From contig FR884119.1 of NCBI GenBank assembly GCA_000435975.1, forward strand, positions 41,817 to 75,041: a stretch of DNA of 33,225 nt. The letters are read 5' to 3'. The stretch is from Oscillibacter sp. CAG:241 (GTDB lineage: Bacteria; Bacillota; Clostridia; Oscillospirales; Oscillospiraceae). Numbering within the stretch: the first letter of the stretch is position 1; each line of letters opens with the position of its first letter. A model generated the notes under the pieces. The model made no database searches, was not told the DNA's origin, and saw nothing but the letters and a program-made list of their open reading frames with translations. Of this stretch, positions 6,599-14,369 are shown piece by piece. Position numbers and translations under genes: made by a program.

Positions 6599-7171
6599 GT
6601 GAAACGATTTGCCATCCGATTCAACGCACCGGTGGTGCTGAGCTTTGCCATCCTCAGCCTGCTGGTGCTGGTGCTGGACTCCGCCACCGGCGGAGCCTCC
6701 ACGGCCCGGCTGTTCTGCGTCTACCGGGCGCCCCTGACGGACCCACTGACGTATGTGCGTTTTTTTACCCACGTTCTGGGCCACTCGGGCTATAGCCACT
6801 ATATGAGCAACATGCTGCTTCTGCTGCTGGTAGGGCCGGGGCTGGAGGAAAAATACGGCAGCCGGAATCTGCTGGCAACGATCGCGGTCACCGCCTTTGC
6901 CACGGGGCTGGTGCAGTTCCTGCTGTTTCCCCACTCCGCTCTGCTTGGCGCCAGCGGCGTGGTGTTTATGATGATCGTTCTCTCGTCCTTTACGGAGATG
7001 AAGAAGGGCGGCATTCCTCTGACCATGCTGCTGGTGGTGGCCCTTTACTTAGGCAGCGAGATCGCCGACGGCCTTACCAGGACGGACAACGTGTCCCATC
7101 TGACCCACATTGTGGGCGGTGTGTGCGGCATTTTCTTCGGCTTCCGGCTGGCTAAGGTGAAAAAGCACTGA
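6599..7171 (+). CDS. Rhomboid-family intramembrane serine protease
   Basis: A 190-aa polytopic membrane protein with about six helices. The rhomboid catalytic dyad is visible as Ser119 in GASGVVFMM and His170 in SHLTHIVGG, and the upstream helix has the HxxxN element (H67YMSN71). Rhomboids cut substrate membrane proteins inside or near the bilayer; no substrate can be predicted. The GTG at 6599 is chosen because AGAGG lies 7 nt upstream; a TTG 18 bases earlier is in frame but unsupported. The gene ends next to the terminator of the convergent TetR gene. Length is at the short end for the basic six-helix rhomboid core. Confidence 0.88.
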   Translation: MKRFAIRFNAPVVLSFAILSLLVLVLDSATGGASTARLFCVYRAPLTDPLTYVRFFTHVLGHSGYSHYMSNMLLLLLVGPGLEEKYGSRNLLATIAVTAFATGLVQFLLFPHSALLGASGVVFMMIVLSSFTEMKKGGIPLTMLLVVALYLGSEIADGLTRTDNVSHLTHIVGGVCGIFFGFRLAKVKKH

Positions 7172-7180
7172 TCCTGCGCG

Positions 7181-7212
7181 AAAAAAAGTCCTCCGGCTTA
7201 TAGCCGGAGGAC
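7181..7212 (-). terminator. Intrinsic terminator of the second TetR gene
   Basis: An 11-bp perfect stem (7188-7198 with 7202-7212) and 3-nt loop is followed on the minus strand by seven U (7181-7187). It lies 10 bases past the TetR stop. It may also end rhomboid transcription, though the plus-strand exit is less U-rich. Confidence 0.88.
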
Positions 7213-7221
7213 GCGCTGTTT

Positions 7222-7800
7222 TCAGGGCTTCAGGGCGCTGACGCCGCCCATGATGATGCCGCCTGCCAGTTGGGCCATCTCATCCGGTGATTCCTGCCCG
7301 CCCTCCCGCAGCCAGGCCAGCGCCAGGTTCAGATTGCCTGACACGATAAACGAACAGAAGCTGTTGAGCCGCTGCCGGTCTCCCGGATAGAACAGAGACA
7401 GGAAATCAAAAAGAAAGTTGTCCCGCAGAATGCGGCAGATGCGGTCGGTATAGGCAATGTCCCCGTTGGGACCCAACAGCACCCGGCACAGATCTGCATT
7501 GTCCCGGATGAACCGGTACAGATCCCGCAGAAAGGGAAACTGACCCGGTGCGGAGTCCTCGGGCCTGTGGCTCTTGCACAGGTCCGCCAGCCGGTCGGCC
7601 ATTTCATCCTCCAGGCGCTGCAAAAGGTCGCCAACGTCCCGATAGTGGATGTAAAAGGTGCCGCGGTTGATATCCGCCCGCTCCGCCAGCTCCCGCACAG
7701 AGATGTTCTTTGCGCTTTTTTCCACCAGCAGCTCCATCAGCGCCAGACGCAGCTGACTTTTCGTTTTTCGCACCCGACGGTCCGTACCGGACTGTTCCAT
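7222..7800 (-). CDS. TetR family regulator with a TetR_C_33-like C-terminal domain
   Basis: A 192-aa regulator. The N-terminal helix-turn-helix (about residues 10-55) reads TKSQLRLALMELL, ISVRELAERADINRGTFYIHY and RDVGDLL. This variant, with GTFYxHYxDxxDLL, is typical of a large clostridial subgroup. The helical C-terminal region (about 75-192) includes the SGNLNLALAWLREG and GGIIMGGVSALKP stretches seen in that subgroup. ATG at 7800 is preferred over the GTG at 7806, which lies too close to GGGGA. It is divergent from spoIVA with about 180 bases between them and has a strong terminator of its own. Ligand and target are unknown. Confidence 0.87.
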   Translation of the reverse strand: MEQSGTDRRVRKTKSQLRLALMELLVEKSAKNISVRELAERADINRGTFYIHYRDVGDLLQRLEDEMADRLADLCKSHRPEDSAPGQFPFLRDLYRFIRDNADLCRVLLGPNGDIAYTDRICRILRDNFLFDFLSLFYPGDRQRLNSFCSFIVSGNLNLALAWLREGGQESPDEMAQLAGGIIMGGVSALKP

Positions 7801-7929
7801 ATCCACATTCCCCTTTGTTGGCTTTTTAACGATCTATCTGACCTGTATTCTAACATAAACGCTGACTGATAATCAACAGTTTGTTGAGCTTTTTGACAAA
7901 ATATTCCCGTCTATCCAACGCCACCGGTG

Positions 7930-7938
7930 CATACAGTA
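7930..7938 (+). promoter_or_regulatory. Sigma-E-like -10 element before spoIVA
   Basis: CATACAGTA lies about 27 bases upstream of the spoIVA ribosome site and matches the sigma-E -10 consensus CATACA-x-T. The -35 is weak: the ATC of GTCTATCC is about 14 nt upstream. B. subtilis spoIVA is sigma-E dependent, so the position makes sense; the match alone is modest. Confidence 0.4.
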
Positions 7939-7978
7939 GTACACCAGACAAGATGTTATGGAGCAGGAGGAATGGACC

Positions 7979-9460
7979 ATGAATCAGTCCGCACCCATTT
8001 ATCAGGATATGGCGACCCGCACCGGCAGCAGTATCTATATCGGCGTGGTGGGTCCGGTACGCACCGGAAAATCCACCTTTATCAAACGGTTTATGGAGAC
8101 CCAGGTGCTGCCCAATATCGACGATAGCTACCGCCGGGACCGGGCGCGGGATGAACTGCCGCAAAGCGGCTCCGGCCGCACCATCATGACGGCGGAACCC
8201 AAATTTGTTCCGGAGGAGGCGGTGGAGGTCTGCATGGAGGAGGGGGTCACATTCTCCGTGCGGCTTATTGACTGCGTAGGCTACATGGTGCCCGGCGCTG
8301 TGGGACAGTATGAGGATCTGTCGCCCCGGATGGTCATGACCCCCTGGTTTGACCACGAGATCCCCATGACTGAGGCGGCGGAGCTTGGCACCAGGAAGGT
8401 CATCTGCGACCACTCCACCGTGGGCATTGTGGTCACAACCGACGGCAGCGTCACGGAGATCCCACGGGAGGATTATCTGGAGGCCGAGGAGCGGGTGATT
8501 CGGGAGCTGCAGGAGCTGGGAAAACCCTTTGTGGTGCTGCTGAATTCTGCCCAGCCCCAGAGTCCCCGGGCTCAGTCTATCGCCGCTGATATCCAGCGCC
8601 AGTACGACGTCCGGTGTCTGCCGGTGAACTGTCTGGAGCTGGGGGAGCCGGAGATCACCGAGCTGCTGCGGGGGCTGCTGTATGAGTTTCCGCTGCGGGA
8701 GCTGGATCTGTTCCTGCCCACCTGGGTGGAGGCCCTGCCGCCGGACCATCCCATCAAAACCGGCGTATATCAGGCGGTACGCCGGGAGACGGCAGACCTG
8801 GCCCATGTGCGCCAGCTGCGGGATTGCCTGTCTGCTCTCCAGGGGGAGGGGAACATTTCCGCCTCATCTGTCCGCAGCCTGAATTTGGGCGTGGGCATCG
8901 CCGCGGCAGACCTGGACCTGCCGCGGGGGCTGTTTTATGAGACGCTCAGCCGGCAATCCGGCCTCACCGTCACCGATGACGGCGACCTGATGCAGCTGCT
9001 GACCAGCCTGGCCGCTGTCCGGAAGGAGTATGACCGGATGGCCCCGGCCATGCAGGCGGCGCTGGACACCGGCTATGGCATCGTAATGCCCAGCGTGGAG
9101 GACCTGAACCTGGAGGACCCGGAGATCGTCCGCCAGGGCGGACGATACAGCGTCCGCATGAAGGCCAGCGCGCCCTCTGTTCACATGATACGCGCCGATA
9201 TTGCCACCACGGTATCGCCGATCGTAGGCAATGAAAAGCAGTCCGAGGACATGGTGAATTACCTGCTTCAGGAGTTTGAGGGAGACACCAGCAAGCTCTG
9301 GCAGTCCAACATTTTCGGCCGCAGCTTCAATGAGATCGTGGGCGACGACCTGCAGGCAAAGCTGCGCCGGATGCCCACGGATTCCCAGAAAAAAATGCGG
9401 GAGGCGCTGGAGCGCATCATCAACGAGGGAAGCGGAGGTCTGATCTGCATCATTCTGTGA
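7979..9460 (+). CDS. spoIVA: Stage IV sporulation protein A, coat basement ATPase
   Basis: A 493-aa protein, almost the same length as B. subtilis SpoIVA (492 aa). The protein hydrolyses ATP and polymerises irreversibly over the forespore, forming the coat basement layer. SpoVM anchors it to the membrane and, in clostridia, SipL joins it. Visible features: Walker A GPVRTGKST (residues 25-33, Lys31), the Walker B aspartate in LIDCVGYMVPGA (Asp98), a predicted middle domain, and the invariant C-terminal tail GGLICIIL needed for localisation. The ATG at 7979 is chosen because AGGAGG sits 8 nt upstream; an ATG at 7958 is in frame but lacks a site. It is monocistronic, ending at a hairpin, and sits next to the OLE RNA locus. 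Confidence 0.96.
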   Translation: MNQSAPIYQDMATRTGSSIYIGVVGPVRTGKSTFIKRFMETQVLPNIDDSYRRDRARDELPQSGSGRTIMTAEPKFVPEEAVEVCMEEGVTFSVRLIDCVGYMVPGAVGQYEDLSPRMVMTPWFDHEIPMTEAAELGTRKVICDHSTVGIVVTTDGSVTEIPREDYLEAEERVIRELQELGKPFVVLLNSAQPQSPRAQSIAADIQRQYDVRCLPVNCLELGEPEITELLRGLLYEFPLRELDLFLPTWVEALPPDHPIKTGVYQAVRRETADLAHVRQLRDCLSALQGEGNISASSVRSLNLGVGIAAADLDLPRGLFYETLSRQSGLTVTDDGDLMQLLTSLAAVRKEYDRMAPAMQAALDTGYGIVMPSVEDLNLEDPEIVRQGGRYSVRMKASAPSVHMIRADIATTVSPIVGNEKQSEDMVNYLLQEFEGDTSKLWQSNIFGRSFNEIVGDDLQAKLRRMPTDSQKKMREALERIINEGSGGLICIIL

Positions 9461-9468
9461 TTTTTCCC

Positions 9469-9498
9469 GGCAGGGACCGTTTTGCGGCGGTCCCTGCC
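9469..9498 (+). terminator. Terminator after spoIVA
   Basis: An 11-bp stem (9469-9479 with 9488-9498) and 8-nt loop lies 8 bases after the spoIVA stop. A run of T before the stem and ACATTTTATA after it give only a weak U tract. Confidence 0.7.
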
Positions 9499-9530
9499 AC
9501 ATTTTATACGGAATATATTGCATAAAATGC

Positions 9531-9559
9531 TTGAATATTTGGAAAAAGTGTGCTAAAAT
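9531..9559 (+). promoter_or_regulatory. Promoter of the OLE RNA
   Basis: TTGAAT (9531-9536), a 17-nt spacer and TAAAAT (9554-9559) with an extended -10 TG at 9551-9552. The predicted start near 9566 falls two bases before the first strand of the closing helix of the RNA. Confidence 0.7.
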
Positions 9560-9565
9560 ACTTAA

Positions 9566-10220
9566 TTACTGAACAGCGGCGCAGTATCCTAGTCGGATCT
9601 GCCGTCTTGTAAGAAGGGCCTAAAAATCCTTTAAAGGGCACAACTGTGAAGTCCCTGGTGCCTGCTGCTTACGCCCAGTTTGGGGTGGGTGCTGGGGGGA
9701 GACGTGGGAGCCCCCGCGTCTGCGGTGGTAGGGCGCCCTCCAATGGCATGGAGGACCCGACCCTGCTACCGTGGAGACCTGCTGTTGTGCACAGGCGTAC
9801 TCCCTCTGTGGTCAAGCGACCTGTGTACGAGGCAGATGATGAACCTGCAATGCGGTGCTACCCGGCTTCACTGCCGTAACGCTGTGTGCAGAGTAGCCTG
9901 CCTTGCGTGGGCACGGTGGATAGGGAAGTGGAAGCACCGGTCTCCCCGGCCAGGGAGGCTGTGTTGATTCCCTTGAAACCCTGGCTGCAAAAGAGGCTAA
10001 GAGACGGTCTGACCGCTGTGGAAATCACCTAGGCTGTCCTCACGGGACATCGGAGGGATTGCAGTGCGGACTAAGTGGCAATCGGGTCCCATGGCCGGCA
10101 ACACCATGGCGCAGCGCCTAACGGGAAACCGCCTGACCGGCGACGGAAGGCGCGCTGCGGGGAAATCCAACCCGTACCTAAGCCGTAAGATTAACCTTCG
10201 GCGTTGCCCTGTTCAGTGTA
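9566..10220 (+). ncRNA. ole: OLE RNA (ornate, large, extremophilic RNA)
   Basis: About 650 nt with no credible gene but dense secondary structure. The ends pair: ACTGAACAG (9568-9576) is exactly complementary to CTGTTCAGT (10209-10217). Internal hairpins include 9737-9742 with 9749-9754, 9949-9955 with 9979-9985, and 10111-10117 with 10152-10158. Position is the main argument. Known OLE RNAs (about 610 nt) lie upstream of oapA and dxs in Firmicutes, and here the next genes are an OapA-like protein, dxs, tlyA, nadK, argR and recN. OLE RNA forms a membrane ribonucleoprotein with OapA and is linked to ethanol, cold and metal stress. No terminator separates it from oapA, so co-transcription and processing are likely. 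RNase P RNA, tmRNA and group II intron were considered and do not fit. Exact ends are inferred. Confidence 0.85.
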
Positions 10221-10248
10221 CTATAACAACAAAGCGAGGGATCTACTC

Positions 10249-10815
10249 TTGAGCGAACGCGACAGGAGCAAGGACAAAAACGGCGGGAAAAAGAAAAGCG
10301 GCCGGGGCTGGGCTCTGCGGGTGTTTCTGCTGGCTGTGGTGCTGTCGGCCCTGCTGAGCTTTTTCTCCTCCACCGCTTTGGAGGGGACCGGCTATATCGT
10401 GGCGGCGCTGGTGCTGGCCGTGTTCATCGGCCTGGGCATCGTGTTCGACATGATCGGCGTGGCCGTTACGGCGGCAGACCCCAAGCCCTTCCACTCCATG
10501 GCTGCCCACAAGGAAAAGGGCGCGCGGGAAGCCATCCATCTGCTGCAAAATGCCAACCAGGTGTCGTCCGTGTGCAACGACGTGGTGGGCGATATATGCG
10601 GCATCGTCAGCGGTTCCACGGCGGCGGTGATCGTCACGCATCTGCAGCGGGACTTCAGCACCTCGTCGGTGCTGATCTCCATCGGAGCCACAGCGCTGAT
10701 TTCCGGCATTACCATCGGCGGCAAGGCCTTGGGAAAGACCGTGGCCATCAACCAGTGCACCAGCGTGGTGTACCGGGTGGCCCGCATCATGCACGCCCTG
10801 CATCTCTCACGCTGA
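10249..10815 (+). CDS. oapA: OapA, OLE-associated membrane protein
   Basis: A 188-aa protein with a very basic N-terminus (SERDRSKDKNGGKKKSGRG) followed by about four hydrophobic segments (roughly 24-38, 48-66, 112-126 and 135-155). Residues 111-115 read DVVGD, an exact DxxxD motif, the hallmark of OapA whose mutation disrupts OLE function in Bacillus halodurans. OapA binds OLE RNA and holds it at the membrane; basic N-terminal residues could contact RNA. The start is the TTG at 10249, with GAGGG 8 nt upstream; there is no in-frame ATG in a suitable place. It starts about 30 bases after the end of the RNA and is 15 bases from dxs. The assignment rests on motif, topology and context together. 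Confidence 0.87.
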   Translation: MSERDRSKDKNGGKKKSGRGWALRVFLLAVVLSALLSFFSSTALEGTGYIVAALVLAVFIGLGIVFDMIGVAVTAADPKPFHSMAAHKEKGAREAIHLLQNANQVSSVCNDVVGDICGIVSGSTAAVIVTHLQRDFSTSSVLISIGATALISGITIGGKALGKTVAINQCTSVVYRVARIMHALHLSR

Positions 10816-10830
10816 AATGGAGCGATATAC

Positions 10831-12687
10831 TTGATTTTAGACCGCATAGACAGCCCCGCCGATGTGAAGGGGCTCAACGAGAATCAGGCCCGCCAGCTTT
10901 GCAGTGAGCTGCGGGGGTTTCTCCTGGATGAGGTATCCAAAACCGGCGGACACCTGGCCTCCAACCTGGGGGTGGTGGAGCTGACGGTAGCCATTCACCG
11001 GGTGTTTGACACCGCCGTGGACCGGCTGGTGTTCGACGTGGGGCACCAGTGCTATGTGCACAAGGCGCTGACCGGACGGCGGGAGCTGTTTGATACCCTG
11101 CGGCAGTTCGGCGGCCTGTCCGGCTTCCCCAAGCCATGGGAGAGCGTTCACGATGCGTTCATTGCCGGACACGCCTCCAACTCGGTGTCGGTGGCTCTGG
11201 GTATGGCCCGGGCCCGCACGCTCCAGGGAAAGGATTACAGCGTCCTGGCCCTGATCGGCGACGGCGCCATGGGCGGCGGACTGAGCTTTGAGGGACTCAA
11301 CGACGCCGGAGCCAGCGGCGAGCCGCTGATCGTGATCCTCAACGACAATGGCATGTCCATTGCACCCAATGTGGGGGGGCTGTCCCGGCATTTGTCCCGG
11401 CTGCGCAGTACGCCGGGATACTACGAGTTCAAGCGCCGCTATCGCCAGATGCTTACCGGCAGTCAGACCGGTAAGCGGGTCTATGCCATGAGTCACGAGG
11501 TAAAAACGGCTCTGAAAAATTCCCTGCTGCCCGGCAGCACGGTATTTGAGAACATGGGCTTTACCTATATGGGGCCGGTGGACGGCCACGACGTGGAGAC
11601 GCTGACCCAAATGCTGGTGCTGGCCCGGGATATGCGCCGGCCGGTGCTGCTGCATGTGCATACCGTCAAGGGAAAGGGCTATCCCTTTGCCCAGAAGGAG
11701 CCCGGGCAGTTCCATGGCGTGGCTCCCTTTGACGTAAAAACCGGAAGAGCCCTGAAACCGTCAGGGGAGAACTTTTCTCATGTATTCGGACAGGAGCTTC
11801 TGTCCCTGGCCCGGGAGGATGAACGGATCTGTGCCGTCACTGCCGCCATGGTAGAGGGCACAGGCTTGACGGATTTTTCCAGAACGCTGCCCCGGCGCTT
11901 TTTCGACGTGGGGATCGCCGAGGGCCATGCGGTGGCCATGTGCGCCGGTATGGCCCAGCAGGGCATGGTGCCGGTGTTTGCGGTGTATTCCAGCTTTTTG
12001 CAGCGGGGATATGATATGCTGCTGCACGATGTGGCGCTGAATCATCTCCATGTGGTGCTGGGCGTGGACCGGGCGGGGCTGGTGGGAGCCGACGGCGAGA
12101 CCCACCATGGCTGCTTTGATCCCATGTACCTGTCCCAGGTGCCGGGGATGACGGTGCTGTGTCCTGCCAGCTTTGCGGAGCTGCGGCGGATGCTGCGGCG
12201 TGCGGTGGAGGAATTGGACGGCCCCGTGGCGGTGCGGTATCCCCGGGGCGGCCAGGGCCGCTATCAGGATGACGGCGGCGACGGAACGTTTGTGTGTCTG
12301 CGTGAGGGCGATGATGCCGCCATTCTGACCTATGGCATTCTGGTGAACCAGGCTCTGGATGCGGCGGAGCTTCTGGCGCAGAAGGGAATCCGTGTCCGGG
12401 TGGTGAAGCTGAATCAGATTTGCCCGCTGGACAGTAAGCAGGTAAAGGACGCTCTCTCCGGTACGGAGCGGCTGCTGGTGCTGGAGGACTGCATGGCCAC
12501 AGGCTGCGTGGGTCAGCGCATAGCCGCTATCCTGGCCCAGGAGCGGATGGAGCCCCGCTGTCTGACGCTGAAAAATCTGGGCGGCCGGTTTGCCCCCCAG
12601 GGTACGGTGGACCAGTTATACAAAGCCTTCGGTCTGGACGCCCGGAGTGTAGCCCACAGCGTGGAGGAGATGCTGCATGAGCAATAA
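10831..12687 (+). CDS. dxs: 1-deoxy-D-xylulose-5-phosphate synthase
   Basis: A 618-aa thiamine diphosphate enzyme that condenses pyruvate and glyceraldehyde 3-phosphate, the first step of the MEP isoprenoid pathway. Visible features: HLASNLGVVELT with His41, FDVGHQCY at 68-75, the ThDP/magnesium motif GDGAMGGG (143-150) continuing to LNDAG, and HTVKGKGY. The pyrimidine domain carries GIAEGHAVAMCAGMA and a C-terminal transketolase domain follows. Length is normal. It starts with TTG at 10831 behind a GGAG site and overlaps tlyA by 11 bases, so the whole block oapA-dxs-tlyA-nadK-argR is tightly packed. Two genes in a row after OLE RNA use TTG starts, which would lower their translation. Confidence 0.96.
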   Translation: MILDRIDSPADVKGLNENQARQLCSELRGFLLDEVSKTGGHLASNLGVVELTVAIHRVFDTAVDRLVFDVGHQCYVHKALTGRRELFDTLRQFGGLSGFPKPWESVHDAFIAGHASNSVSVALGMARARTLQGKDYSVLALIGDGAMGGGLSFEGLNDAGASGEPLIVILNDNGMSIAPNVGGLSRHLSRLRSTPGYYEFKRRYRQMLTGSQTGKRVYAMSHEVKTALKNSLLPGSTVFENMGFTYMGPVDGHDVETLTQMLVLARDMRRPVLLHVHTVKGKGYPFAQKEPGQFHGVAPFDVKTGRALKPSGENFSHVFGQELLSLAREDERICAVTAAMVEGTGLTDFSRTLPRRFFDVGIAEGHAVAMCAGMAQQGMVPVFAVYSSFLQRGYDMLLHDVALNHLHVVLGVDRAGLVGADGETHHGCFDPMYLSQVPGMTVLCPASFAELRRMLRRAVEELDGPVAVRYPRGGQGRYQDDGGDGTFVCLREGDDAAILTYGILVNQALDAAELLAQKGIRVRVVKLNQICPLDSKQVKDALSGTERLLVLEDCMATGCVGQRIAAILAQERMEPRCLTLKNLGGRFAPQGTVDQLYKAFGLDARSVAHSVEEMLHEQ

Positions 12688-13480
12688 GACGAGATTGGAT
12701 GTGCTGCTGGTGGAGCAGGGCTTGCTGGAAAGCCGCCAGAAGGCCCAGGCCGTTATCATGGCCGGCAGTGTGTTTGTTGACGGTCAGCGGGTGGACAAGC
12801 CTGGCACGGCGGTGCCCAATACCGCCGCCATCCAGGTGCGGGGCCATGCTTTGCCCTATGTCAGCCGGGGCGGCCTGAAGCTGGAGAAGGCCATGCAGAC
12901 GTTTCCCCTGACCCTGGACGGCAAGGTCTGCGCCGATATCGGCGCATCCACCGGCGGCTTCACGGACTGCATGCTGCAAAACGGGGCCACAAAGGTCTAC
13001 GCTGTGGATGTGGGCTACGGCCAACTGGACTGGAAGCTCCGGGGAGACCCGCGGGTGGTGTGCATGGAACGCACCAACGCCCGCTATCTTACCCATGAGC
13101 AGATCCCAGAGGAACTGGACTTTGCGTCGGTGGACGTGTCGTTTATCTCCCTGCGGCTGATCCTGCCGGCGCTGGACGGACTGCTGTCCCCGGAGGGAGA
13201 GGCCGTGTGCCTGGTGAAGCCCCAGTTTGAGGCGGGCCGGGAAAAGGTCGGAAAAAAAGGCGTGGTCCGGGACCCGGCGGTGCACCTGGAGGTGCTGGAG
13301 GCCTTTCTGGAGCATGCAAAGGAAAGTAACTTTACAGTGCTTGGAATTACATACTCGCCCATACGGGGACCCGAGGGAAACATCGAATATCTGGGCTATC
13401 TGCGCCACGGACAGGGGACACCCGGCGTATTTTCCCTGCCGGAGATCGTGGAGGCGTCTCACAGCCAATTGAAGGACTGA
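12677..13480 (+). CDS. tlyA: TlyA family rRNA 2'-O-methyltransferase / hemolysin A homologue
   Basis: A 267-aa protein with an N-terminal S4 RNA-binding domain (about 5-65, RLDVLLVEQGLLESRQKAQAVI) and a FtsJ/RrmJ-type SAM methyltransferase domain. The SAM motif is DIGASTGGFTD (87-97), after GGLKLEKA, which holds the first catalytic lysine, and DVSFISLR follows. TlyA enzymes 2'-O-methylate cytidines in 16S and 23S rRNA, or only 16S in the shorter type, and affect capreomycin sensitivity in mycobacteria. It overlaps the end of dxs and is followed 10 bases later by nadK, the usual clostridial order. The ATG at 12677 is used. Confidence 0.93.
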   Translation: MSNKTRLDVLLVEQGLLESRQKAQAVIMAGSVFVDGQRVDKPGTAVPNTAAIQVRGHALPYVSRGGLKLEKAMQTFPLTLDGKVCADIGASTGGFTDCMLQNGATKVYAVDVGYGQLDWKLRGDPRVVCMERTNARYLTHEQIPEELDFASVDVSFISLRLILPALDGLLSPEGEAVCLVKPQFEAGREKVGKKGVVRDPAVHLEVLEAFLEHAKESNFTVLGITYSPIRGPEGNIEYLGYLRHGQGTPGVFSLPEIVEASHSQLKD

Positions 13481-13490
13481 GGTGAGCGGC

Positions 13491-14369
13491 ATGAAACCAA
13501 AACGCGTGATACTTTGTCCCAATCCGTATCGGGACAGTGAACTGAAGGTCTGCAAGCAGTCCCGGGATATGCTGGAGAGTCTGGGGATGCAGACCTCTGT
13601 GTGCCTGCCCTTCCAGCGGGAGGGGTATGGCGAGGAGCTGGGGATCCCCATGCGGCTCTTGCAGCAGGAGATCCGGTCGGCGGACCTGCTGATCGCCTTC
13701 GGCGGCGACGGTACCATTCTGCATCTGGCCCGGACCGTGGCGCTGCACAGCGTGCCGGTGCTGGGGGTGAACCTGGGAAGTCTGGGCTTTATGTCGGAGC
13801 TGGAGGTCAACGAGCTGGACCGGCTGCGGGATCTGGCCGAGGGCCGGTTTACCGTAGAATCCCGGATGATGCTGGATGCGTCGGTGCTGCGGGAAGGACG
13901 GCAGGTGTACAGCAACATCGCCCTGAATGACGCGGTGATCTCAAAGGGGTCCATCGCCCGGGTGGTGCGGCTGGATATCTTCACGGAGGAGGGACGCCTG
14001 ACCCGGGTAGGCGGCGACGGCATCATCGTGTCCACCCCTACCGGCTCCACCGGATATTCTATGGCCGCCGGAGGCCCCATTGTGGAGCCCACCGCCAAAA
14101 ACCTGCTGCTGACCCCGATATGTCCCCATTCCACCCGCTCGTCCTCCTACGTGCTGTCACCGGACCATGTGATCACCGTGGAAGCCGCGGATGCCAACCG
14201 GAAATTCGTCTATCTTTCCGTAGACGGCGGCAAAGCGTTTTCTTTGAAAAACGGAGACCAGGTGCGGGTGAGCACCTCAAAATACACCACAAAGCTGGTT
14301 CGTCTCTCCAAAAAGAGCTTTTGCGAAATACTGGACAAAAAAATGGGAACGGAGGCTTCTAAAAAATGA
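13491..14369 (+). CDS. nadK: NAD(+) kinase
   Basis: A 292-aa kinase making NADP from NAD and ATP or polyphosphate. The signature motifs are all present: GGDGTILHLAR at 71-81, NLGSLGFMSELE soon after, the NAD-contacting stretch ALNDAVISKG, and the glycine-rich TPTGSTGYSMAAGGP. Length is normal. I use the ATG at 13491, which has AGGTGAG 5 nt upstream, rather than the GTG at 13482 lying inside that site. The stop overlaps the argR start in an ATGA, so the two are translationally coupled. Confidence 0.95.
   Translation: MKPKRVILCPNPYRDSELKVCKQSRDMLESLGMQTSVCLPFQREGYGEELGIPMRLLQQEIRSADLLIAFGGDGTILHLARTVALHSVPVLGVNLGSLGFMSELEVNELDRLRDLAEGRFTVESRMMLDASVLREGRQVYSNIALNDAVISKGSIARVVRLDIFTEEGRLTRVGGDGIIVSTPTGSTGYSMAAGGPIVEPTAKNLLLTPICPHSTRSSSYVLSPDHVITVEAADANRKFVYLSVDGGKAFSLKNGDQVRVSTSKYTTKLVRLSKKSFCEILDKKMGTEASKK

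Noticed and set aside
7922..7940. Sigma-K promoter for spoIVA
   Set aside because: CATACAGTA also fits the sigma-K -10, but no AC element lies at the right distance and spoIVA is an early mother-cell gene, so sigma-E is preferred.
9646..9967. Two overlapping short open frames inside the 9566-10220 region
   Set aside because: They lack ribosome sites and protein-like composition; the region folds extensively and sits at the OLE position.
9566..10220. RNase P RNA, tmRNA or group II intron as explanation for the large RNA
   Set aside because: I see none of their signatures: no RNase P core, no tmRNA alanine acceptor and tag frame, no intron domain V or reverse transcriptase. Context and OapA favour OLE.
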